From CAYRVF01 sp964427535 (GTDB lineage: Bacteria > Chloroflexota > Ktedonobacteria > Ktedonobacterales > JADMIN01), in contig CAYRVF010000088.1 of assembly GCA_964427535.1 (NCBI GenBank), positions 1 to 22,396 of the forward strand: a DNA stretch of 22,396 nucleotides. The letters run 5' to 3'. How positions within the stretch are numbered: position 1 is the first letter of the stretch; every line of letters begins with the position of its first letter. Below are positions 7,212 to 13,797 of this stretch, piece after piece. Under the pieces are notes generated by a model. The model was not told where the DNA came from and did no database searches. It worked only from the letters and a program-made list of their open reading frames with translations. The position numbers and the translations under genes were made by a program.

Positions 7212-7747
7212 GAGCGACCGGCGCAGGCGGTTCTTCTTATAGCCACAAACTACTGGCAACTCCAGTTGCCCGCTCGCCGCGAGCGCCCCAGAGAAGAGCG
7301 GGTCCGGGAACTGGGCCGTGGGCGCGGCTCGCCCGTAGGTCGGATGGGACGCCCTGGCACTACACCTTCCGCCCGCGCGCTCGATCCGTGGCCCGCACGG
7401 CCCGGCTGGACTGTCACTGTGACCGGACATCTATGTCAGTAGGCGTCATGAACGCCGATAAAGACGGGCAATGTCGTGTTCTGTGTCCGGACATGGTGGC
7501 ATACTCTGTGCGGGTGTGCACCTTGTCGGAGTGGCGAGGCGTACTGCCGGAACTGTTTCGGTTTCCCCCGTCGAACCAGATCGCCGCACGTACGCCCGCG
7601 CTTCTACCGTGGACGGGGCAGGGATGTCTCGTAGGAGCGCAGGACGCGCTTACATGTTTCGATTTTGGAAACGTATCTTCCCCCAGCGGCTGTGATGTTG
7701 TACAGCTTCTGGGGGAAGACGCTTTCTTCCGTCCGCGCTCCGTATGC
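7212..7747. other. 536-bp convergent intergenic region with clustered dyads
   Basis: This lies downstream of both the TauE gene and the - strand cheB. Open frames exist in it but have Arg/Ser-rich, low-quality translations and no Shine-Dalgarno, so I see no credible gene. It holds short hairpins right after tauE (GGCAAC-tcca-GTTGCC at 7255-7270; CGCTCG-ccg-CGAGCG at 7271-7285). A cluster of symmetric elements follows: GTCAC-t-GTGAC at 7413-7423, GACAT-ct-ATGTC at 7426-7437, GGCGT-catga-ACGCC at 7442-7456 and TGTCCGGACA at 7484-7493. CCGGACAT occurs twice, at 7423 and 7487. A small RNA or a decayed element is possible. Confidence 0.45.
7656..7719 (-). terminator. Terminator of the - strand cheB gene (double hairpin)
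   Basis: The main hairpin has 11-bp arms at 7676-7686 (TCTTCCCCCAG) and 7709-7719 (CTGGGGGAAGA), with an inner 5-bp helix GCTGT/ACAGC (7689-7693/7702-7706). Immediately beyond it in the - strand direction is a second small hairpin, GTTTC/GAAAC (7656-7660/7668-7672). The structure begins 29 nt after the cheB stop codon. The T-rich tail is only a short GTTTCC, so termination may be partly structural. It could also stop transcripts arriving from tauE. Confidence 0.6.
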
Positions 7748-8833
7748 TCAGTTGCCCGCATCCGTCTGCTCGGGCACCTCGTCGCTGCCCTTTGGTGCGG
7801 AGTCTCGCGACGTAGGGGTCGGACCCGCTCTCGGGGCGACTTCGGCACCTCTCGCGAGTAACACCTGCCGTATGATGGTGGCGCTCCGGTGCGAGTCCAC
7901 TACCTTTGTTTCCATGCGGTCCGCCGTCAATGGGAGTCCACGCGCCCTCGCGTCTCGTGCCAGACGTTGGGCGACGAGGATGCTGTTTTCGAGCGTATTG
8001 AGCGCGACCCAGAGCGCTTCCTGGACGGTCCTGCCCGAGCCTTCGAGCACGCTGTCTGCCGTCAAGGCGTGTCCATTGCGGCATCGAAAGCGGAGGAGCT
8101 CTTTTTCGTGCAGCTCCCATAGTGGCCCACCGCAATCCGGGCAGGCATAGACGGTCAGCGAACCGGTAGGTGGGGTGCCGATTGACTGTGGATTGCCCGA
8201 GGCGACGCGGACTTCGTTTTCAAGTTCTTGCGGCACTGCGACATCTCCTGTGGCGACTGACTCGTGAGCGAGACGCGAGAGCAGTTGCCCGATCTGATTG
8301 GCGCCTGTGACATGATCGATATCGACGAACTCGCGTGCGTGCGCGGGCATGTCGGCGATCAGCGCTTCCGCTGGATCTTGACAGATGGCGATGCCCCCCA
8401 GCTGTTTGATGGCGAGTAGTCCGGAGGTACCGTCGTCCATCGCTCCGGAGAGCACCACACCCACGACGCGCGTCGTGTAGGCAACGGCGGCGGAGCGGAA
8501 CAGCGGATCGACGGCGGGGCGATGCCGGTTCTCGTACGGCCCACGCCTGACAAGCATGTGTCCTTGCATCACCAGGAGATGATGATCGGGAGGCGCGACG
8601 TAAATGTGACCGGGATGGAACTCTTCGTTGTCTCGCGCCTGGGTAGCGGTGAGCGGACCGGATCGGCTGAGAATCTCGGGGAGGTAGCTGTGTGACGTGG
8701 GTGGCATGTGCAGCACCACGAACACGGTCGCCGGGAGTCTGGCTGGCAGGCCACTGACCACCGACATCAGCGCCTCGACACCGCCCGCTGACGCGCCCAC
8801 TACAATGATGTCGTGGCCGTGATGAGCATCCAT
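7748..8833 (-). CDS. Stand-alone CheB-type protein-glutamate methylesterase with C-terminal zinc-ribbon-like segment
   Basis: A 361-residue protein whose first 190 residues are a CheB methylesterase domain, which removes methyl groups from (or deamidates) receptor glutamates. The catalytic triad is visible: Ser15 in 'VVGASAGGVEA', His42 in 'FVVLHMPP' and Asp134 in 'LSGAMDDGTSG'. There is no N-terminal receiver domain, so activity is not controlled by CheA phosphorylation in the usual way. Residues about 228-256 carry C-x2-C...C-x3-H ('CPDCGG' and 'CRNGH'; Cys231, Cys234, Cys251, His255), a likely zinc ribbon, followed by a helical region and a polar tail. The start at 8833 has a poor Shine-Dalgarno (GAAAG), but the fold begins within nine residues of it. 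It is divergent from the CheB-CheR fusion. No chemoreceptor gene is nearby. Confidence 0.9.
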   Translation of the reverse strand: MDAHHGHDIIVVGASAGGVEALMSVVSGLPARLPATVFVVLHMPPTSHSYLPEILSRSGPLTATQARDNEEFHPGHIYVAPPDHHLLVMQGHMLVRRGPYENRHRPAVDPLFRSAAVAYTTRVVGVVLSGAMDDGTSGLLAIKQLGGIAICQDPAEALIADMPAHAREFVDIDHVTGANQIGQLLSRLAHESVATGDVAVPQELENEVRVASGNPQSIGTPPTGSLTVYACPDCGGPLWELHEKELLRFRCRNGHALTADSVLEGSGRTVQEALWVALNTLENSILVAQRLARDARARGLPLTADRMETKVVDSHRSATIIRQVLLARGAEVAPRAGPTPTSRDSAPKGSDEVPEQTDAGN

Positions 8834-9197
8834 TTTGTGCTTTCAAAACCCCTTTTCGGCGTGCGGAGCCGTGGCGTATCCTCAACTCCATCTCGGCGTA
8901 TCGCATATGCACGACCTATACCAGCGGCTTCTTGGGTGCAAGCTTACGGCACATATGTGGCATGGGATGCGAGTATCATCCGGCTGCCAGGGCGCGCGTC
9001 AGAGACTGCTTCGCTTCGCTTGGTGTCGCGTCTGGCATGATCTAAGCCCGCCCTGTACAGGGCCCGGCACGCGAGCATATACTTCCGCTTAAAGCAGATG
9101 AGCCTGCCTTTGTGGGGATGTCGAGATTTCCTCTCCTTGCGTTGAAGCGCGAGCCAGGGCAGCGCGGAGTGGTCTCACCCTGAGAAGGGGGATACCT
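8834..9197. other. Divergent promoter region between cheB and the CheB-CheR fusion, with palindromes and a 22-bp-spaced repeat
   Basis: A 364-bp non-coding region. GGCGTATC is directly repeated at 8873-8880 and 8895-8902, exactly 22 bp apart, about two helical turns. GCATATGC (8903-8910) abuts the second copy, and CACATATGTG (8950-8959) is a perfect 10-bp palindrome further in. CCCTGTACAGGG (9051-9062) is a perfect 12-bp palindrome over a predicted -35 box. Together these suggest regulator binding sites serving both divergent genes. No credible gene lies here. Confidence 0.5.
9054..9083 (+). promoter_or_regulatory. Predicted promoter of the CheB-CheR fusion gene
   Basis: TGTACA (9054-9059, 4 of 6 to consensus) and TATACT (9078-9083, 5 of 6) with an 18-nt spacer. 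The -35 box sits inside the CCCTGTACAGGG palindrome, so a bound protein would block or help polymerase. The transcript would have a leader of about 105 nt before the start codon at 9198, which has a strong AAGGGGG Shine-Dalgarno. Confidence 0.35.
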
Positions 9198-12100
9198 ATG
9201 CCATCCGGAAAGCGCGCTCAGTCGGTTGAGCATCTCGTAGTCGTTGGCTCCTCCGCCGGGGGCATTGAGGCTCTCTCGGCGATGCTGTCGAACCTCCCGC
9301 GTGAACTCAGCGCGCCGATCGTCATCGGCCAGCATCTCGACCCCGCACATTCGAGCCAGCTCGCCGAATTGCTCTCGCGGCGGAGCACCCTTCCCGTGCG
9401 TGTCGTCAGCGAGGGAGACGAAGCGCTGGAGCCGGGGATCATCTACGTCGTGCCTCCCGACCGCAACGTCGAGATCACGCCGACATCGGTCCGGTTCTCC
9501 AAGGGCACCACCGAACGGCATCCAAAGCCGTCAGTCGACCTGCTGTTTAGCAGCGCCGCAGTGGCGCTAGGCGAGCGAGTCATCGCCGTGATTCTGAGCG
9601 GATCCGGGTCAGATGGGGCGGCGGGCGCGCGGGCCGTGAAGAAGGCTGGCGGTACGGTCATTATTCAGGATCCCGATACCGCGGCATTCCCCGGCATGCC
9701 AGTCTCCCTCGCGCCGACGACCGTCGATATCATCGCCGTGCCGGAACGGATAGGGCCCTTGCTCCGAGAGCTGCTCGATGGCTCGGTTGTGCCATCACGT
9801 CCGAACGAACAATATTTGGTCGATGCCATCCTGGAGGACGTGCGAGGTCGCGCCGGAATCGACTTCTCGAGGTACAAGACACCGACAATTATGCGCCGCC
9901 TCCAGCGGCGTATCGCAGCGACTGATTCCAGCAACCTTGCCGGCTATATGGAGTATCTGCGCAGCCACCCCGAGGAATATCAACAGCTTATCAACACGTT
10001 TCTTATCAAGGTTACTGAATTCTTCCGCGACCCCGATCTCTTCGCGTACCTGCAAGCGGAGGTTCTGCCCGAGCTGATCACAGCGGCACGCCGGCGTGGC
10101 AACATGCTCCGCATCTGGTCGGCGGGTACTGCGACTGGTGAGGAGGCGTACTCGCTCGCCATTTTGATCAATGAAGTGCTCGGCAGAGAGGCTGAGCAAT
10201 TCCATGTCCGCATTTTCGCGACGGATGCGGATGACGATGCGATTGCCTTCGCGCGACGTGGCATATATCCGGCGTCGGCGATTGCCCACGTGCCGGAGCA
10301 CCTGGTCGCGCGATATTTCACGCGAGACGAGGGGAACTACCAGATCAAGAAGCGTGTGCGCACGATGACTGTCTTTGGGCAACATGATCTTGGGGGCCGG
10401 CCGCCGTTCCCGAACATTGATTTGGTGCTGTTCCGCAATGTGCTGATCTACTTTACACCCGAGCTTCAGGTGCGCACGCTCAAGCTGTTCGCCTATGCGC
10501 TGCGCAGCGGCGGCATTCTCGTGCTTGGCAAATCGGAGACGCCCGGTCCCGTGATCGAGTACTTCACCCCCGTCAATTCGTCGCTCAAAGTCTTCCGGCG
10601 AGAGGGAGATCGATTGCTGGCGTCACCCGCGCCCGCGCATCAGGTGGCTCCGCTTCTGCCGCAGCGTCTATCATTGTTGCGACGCCAGCCTGCCGTAGGC
10701 GATCAGTTCCGCGCCGAGCAGCGCACCCGGCATCTCGAGGAGAAACTGCTCTCACAATTGCCCGTAGGCGTGGTCGTCGTGGACCAACGCTACGACATTC
10801 AGTCCATCAATGCGGCGGCGCGGCGCATGTTTTCCATACATGGTCCGGCGCTGGGCGAAGACATGATTCATCTGGTTCGAGGCATTCCGCCTGTCGCACT
10901 GCGTGAGGCTGTCGACAACGCGATCCATAGCGGCGAGCCGCGCGTCATCGATGAGGTTGAGGTCGAGAGTGTGGCATCGGCAGAGGAACGCGTGCTGCGC
11001 ATTACCTGCCTCCCTCAAACGGAGGAAGGTGAGCGCACCCTCGTCAAGTCGGTGATGGTCGTGATCGAAGATGTAACAGCCGTCGTGAACGCTCTACGAG
11101 AGTCGCAACAGCGGCTCGCCGAGACGGAGAGCACTCTTGACACGACGCGGCGCAACTTCAAGGACGCTACCGATAGTCGTGATGCCCAACTCGCCCGCTT
11201 GACCGAGACAAACCAACAACTTATCAAGGCGAACGAGGAACTGACGGCGAGGAATGACGAACTGCGGTCGAGTACCGAAGAATTGGTCGTCGATACCGAG
11301 GAAACCCAAGCGGCAATGGAAGAAGTGGAGACCCTCAACGAAGAGCTGCAGGCCACCAATGAGGAGCTGGAGACGCTCAATGAAGAGCTGCAGTCGACGA
11401 TCGAGGAACTCAACACCACCAACGATGATTTGCAGGCGCGGAGCTCCGAGCTGCAGCAGCTCAGCAGCGCTAGCGAGGATGAGCGCGCACGGCTTCAGGC
11501 GGTGCTCTCGGGGATGTCCGATGCCGTGCTAGTGGTAACGCGCCGAGGCGCGAGACTCCTTTCTAACGCGGCGTACGATCGCTTGTTCGGCGAGCATAGT
11601 GCGTTCACCAACCTGACCGATCCTCAGGGCTTCTCAATTCCTCCAGAACATATGCCGCAACAGCGTCTCACGCGGGGCGAGACGTTCCTCATGGAGTTCT
11701 CCCTGACCGCGGAGAACGGCGAGCAGCGCTGGTTCGAGGCAAGCGGGCAGCCCATCGCGGACAGCCATGGACGCACAGAGTGGGGCATGGTCGTGATTCG
11801 CGACATCACGGATCGTAGCCTGCGGCAGATGCAAGACGAGTTTATCGCGGTGGCGAGCTACTTGATGCGCGGACCGCTCACACCGCTCCAGACTTTTCTG
11901 CAGATGCTCAAGCGCGAGATAGAGGCAGAGCGCCCCGACGCACGCGAGCTGCGCTACGTGGATGGGGCGTTATCTCAGACCTCCCGTCTGATCCATCTCG
12001 TCGAGGACCTTATCGACGCGCAGAGGCTGCAGAACGGAACTTTCACCCTCGAGTTGCAGCGTACCGAGCTGAACCCCATCGTCGCGCAGGTTGTGCGGGA

Positions 12101-12506
12101 GGCGCAATATCTCTCAGAGTTGCCCGTCATCCGGCTTACGAATGATGACGAGGCGCTCTACGTGCGTGCGGATGATCAGCGCCTACGGCACGCGATCTAT
12201 GATCTCGTCGCGAGCACGGTGGCCCGGTCGGATTCCGCGCCGACGGTTGACGTACGCCTGCGGAAGGTGCTCAATGAAATTGAGCTTCAGGTGCATGACT
12301 CCGGCCCCCCGATTTCGCAAGCAGATATTTCGCGGGTCTCTTTGCGGAACTCCTTTGGTCGTGACCTACACTCAGGCAATGAAGGGATTACGCTCGCGCT
12401 TTACATCGTGAAACAGATTGTTGAGCTGCATGGCGGTTCCTTCGAGGTCGCGTCGAATGCGGGACGACGTACAGTTTTCACCATCCGCTTGCCTGCAGTT
12501 GAGTAG
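9198..12506 (+). CDS. CheB-CheR-PAS-coiled coil-PAS-degenerate histidine kinase fusion
   Basis: An 1102-residue soluble signalling protein. Residues about 10-195 are a CheB methylesterase (Ser19 in 'GSSAGG', His46 in 'GQHLDP', Asp139 in 'SGSGSDG'). Residues about 205-475 are a CheR methyltransferase with SAM site 'IWSAGTATGEEAYSLA' (from about 306) and 'LVLFRNVLIYF'. A PAS domain (about 513-630), a long Glu/Leu-rich coiled coil (about 633-765) with near-repeated 'LNEELQ' and 'NEELE' units, and a second PAS (about 766-872) follow. The last 230 residues align with HisKA + HATPase, but the H-box reads 'FIAVASYLMRGPL': Tyr888 replaces the phospho-acceptor His. The N-box catalytic Asn is Ser1006, G1 reads 'DSGPPI' and G2 reads 'ITLALYI'. 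It is therefore probably a pseudokinase. CheB-CheR-PAS fusions to kinases are a known architecture; the decayed kinase is the odd part. The unknown gene at 12588 is 81 nt downstream. Confidence 0.93.
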   Translation: MPSGKRAQSVEHLVVVGSSAGGIEALSAMLSNLPRELSAPIVIGQHLDPAHSSQLAELLSRRSTLPVRVVSEGDEALEPGIIYVVPPDRNVEITPTSVRFSKGTTERHPKPSVDLLFSSAAVALGERVIAVILSGSGSDGAAGARAVKKAGGTVIIQDPDTAAFPGMPVSLAPTTVDIIAVPERIGPLLRELLDGSVVPSRPNEQYLVDAILEDVRGRAGIDFSRYKTPTIMRRLQRRIAATDSSNLAGYMEYLRSHPEEYQQLINTFLIKVTEFFRDPDLFAYLQAEVLPELITAARRRGNMLRIWSAGTATGEEAYSLAILINEVLGREAEQFHVRIFATDADDDAIAFARRGIYPASAIAHVPEHLVARYFTRDEGNYQIKKRVRTMTVFGQHDLGGRPPFPNIDLVLFRNVLIYFTPELQVRTLKLFAYALRSGGILVLGKSETPGPVIEYFTPVNSSLKVFRREGDRLLASPAPAHQVAPLLPQRLSLLRRQPAVGDQFRAEQRTRHLEEKLLSQLPVGVVVVDQRYDIQSINAAARRMFSIHGPALGEDMIHLVRGIPPVALREAVDNAIHSGEPRVIDEVEVESVASAEERVLRITCLPQTEEGERTLVKSVMVVIEDVTAVVNALRESQQRLAETESTLDTTRRNFKDATDSRDAQLARLTETNQQLIKANEELTARNDELRSSTEELVVDTEETQAAMEEVETLNEELQATNEELETLNEELQSTIEELNTTNDDLQARSSELQQLSSASEDERARLQAVLSGMSDAVLVVTRRGARLLSNAAYDRLFGEHSAFTNLTDPQGFSIPPEHMPQQRLTRGETFLMEFSLTAENGEQRWFEASGQPIADSHGRTEWGMVVIRDITDRSLRQMQDEFIAVASYLMRGPLTPLQTFLQMLKREIEAERPDARELRYVDGALSQTSRLIHLVEDLIDAQRLQNGTFTLELQRTELNPIVAQVVREAQYLSELPVIRLTNDDEALYVRADDQRLRHAIYDLVASTVARSDSAPTVDVRLRKVLNEIELQVHDSGPPISQADISRVSLRNSFGRDLHSGNEGITLALYIVKQIVELHGGSFEVASNAGRRTVFTIRLPAVE

Positions 12507-12570
12507 CGAGACTCGATCCGCAGGAGAACACAAAAGGTCGCTAAGCGTCCACGAGCATTCGCGTCGAGGC

Positions 12571-12581
12571 AAAGGAGGTGA
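12571..12581 (+). promoter_or_regulatory. Near-perfect Shine-Dalgarno of the unknown gene
   Basis: AAAGGAGGTGA is complementary over its length to the usual 16S rRNA 3' end and lies 6 nt before the ATG at 12588. It is clearly the strongest ribosome-binding site in the window. It fixes the start of the next gene and suggests high translation. Confidence 0.8.
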
Positions 12582-12587
12582 CGCCGT

Positions 12588-13661
12588 ATGCATTCCGCGC
12601 CTTTCACCATCTCGATTCCGACACCCCTTGGCATCACGCGTGGCACGTATTCGCCGTCGCGACGACCGGGGCGTTCGTGCCTGCTTCTTGTGACGGCGCA
12701 GGAGTTTGAGGCGCAGGTGTCGCCTTCGCTGGCGAGCGCACTGAGGCGTGTCGTCGCGGCATCGCGGATTACGGGGGTCAGCGTGTTGCGGCTCCCATAC
12801 AGACCGTCAGACGCGGAAGCCGAGGCGCTCTTTGACGTGCTGGGCGCGCTCAAAGTGCTGGCCGCGTGGGATACCTCGCGTGTGGCGCTCGTTCTGCCGC
12901 GGGGCTATATCGACGTGCTTTTTGATGATCACTCGAGCGAACATCTGCTCGATAACCTGCTCATCGCTATGACATCGAGTGGGCAGCTCATGCGTGAGAC
13001 GCTCGGCGATCTGCGCTCACTGGTAGAACTGATCCCCCGGCTGCTTGATCTCGTATATGGCGTTGCTGTTCTTGGACGCACGCCAGGCTATCCCAACGGC
13101 GAGATCGGAGCGTGCATTGCGGGTGACTTGCGAGCCAGAGTCACTGGCAGGCCCGACATGCATTGGATGCTCGATGTGCCTGCGGCACAAGACGCTGAAA
13201 GCGTGCAGACCCTCTCTGACGTGCTCACACGCTGGCAGACAACGGCCCTATTCGGCTCTGAGATGGGATGGGAAGACCTGCGTTCGTGGATCAATGCTCT
13301 CTCGAACCAGGCGCGATCGCTCTCGGTGTCCCCGCCGTCGCGTGACGTCAACCGGCTACCCGCCGACGGTCGGCAAGCTGAGCCACTCGCCGCGACATTT
13401 CGTCTGGGGCTCTTCTGGCTGGATCAGCAATTTGCCCACATACTCGCGGATCTGGCCAAACGCGATCCGCAGCGTGCGTTGCTCGCCCGGACTGCGCTTG
13501 GCGAGGAGAACCTCAGCCATTTTCGCGCGTATCGCAGTGCCGCGCGCGCGTGGCCATATCTTGATGCGATCGCCCGACAGGAATGGGTTGTCGCGTTTGG
13601 ACAGCTTCCTCACTTGATGGCGCACACACGCGAGGGTGGCGAGCCTGTACTCTCCGTATGA
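12588..13661 (+). CDS. Unrecognised 357-residue protein downstream of the CheB-CheR fusion
   Basis: I do not recognise this family. The start is well supported by the near-perfect Shine-Dalgarno. The sequence looks soluble: no signal peptide and no convincing membrane helix. Residues about 30-110 alternate strand-like and helix-like stretches ('CLLLVTAQEFEAQV', 'ITGVSVLRLPYRPSDAEAEALF', 'RVALVLPRGYIDVLFDD'), as in a small alpha/beta domain. Residues about 112-165 are Leu-rich helices and 175-240 again mixed. A polar linker with 'SPPSRDVNRLPADGR' (about 255-275) leads to a helical C-terminal region (about 278-345). No metal-binding, nucleotide-binding or catalytic motif stands out. It lies 81 nt after the fusion gene on the same strand with no visible terminator between them, so it probably shares the transcript and may be a partner or target of that signalling protein (inference). 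Confidence 0.8.
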   Translation: MHSAPFTISIPTPLGITRGTYSPSRRPGRSCLLLVTAQEFEAQVSPSLASALRRVVAASRITGVSVLRLPYRPSDAEAEALFDVLGALKVLAAWDTSRVALVLPRGYIDVLFDDHSSEHLLDNLLIAMTSSGQLMRETLGDLRSLVELIPRLLDLVYGVAVLGRTPGYPNGEIGACIAGDLRARVTGRPDMHWMLDVPAAQDAESVQTLSDVLTRWQTTALFGSEMGWEDLRSWINALSNQARSLSVSPPSRDVNRLPADGRQAEPLAATFRLGLFWLDQQFAHILADLAKRDPQRALLARTALGEENLSHFRAYRSAARAWPYLDAIARQEWVVAFGQLPHLMAHTREGGEPVLSV

Positions 13662-13679
13662 GATTGGCCCGTACGTAAC

Positions 13680-13709
13680 CGCCCCGCTCCAATGGGGGAG
13701 CGGGGCGGA
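13680..13709. terminator. 12-bp GC hairpin between convergent genes
   Basis: Perfect arms 13680-13691 (CCGCCCCGCTCC) and 13698-13709 (GGAGCGGGGCGG) with a 6-nt loop, starting 18 nt after the unknown gene's stop. No U-tract follows in either direction. A second, weaker inverted repeat, CTCCCAG/CTGGGAG (13739-13745/13765-13771), sits nearer the nadE stop and may serve the - strand. Confidence 0.65.
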
Positions 13710-13797
13710 GCTGTATGTGGAACAGACGGTGGCGCGATCTCCCAGACTCTACGGTGAAACACGCCTGGGAGGTCACGCACAGGTCTGTCACTGCCTG

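Noticed and set aside
7388..7861. Possible + strand gene of 157 codons running into the 3' end of cheB
   Set aside because: GTG start without a ribosome-binding site, overlap with the end of a well-supported gene on the other strand, and a Cys/Arg-rich translation with no family resemblance. The opposite frame at 7414-7848 fails in the same way.
11335..11436. Tandem-repeat-like DNA inside the CheB-CheR fusion considered as a minisatellite
   Set aside because: The near-repeats follow heptad coding for the coiled coil, so they reflect protein structure; they are discussed only in that context.
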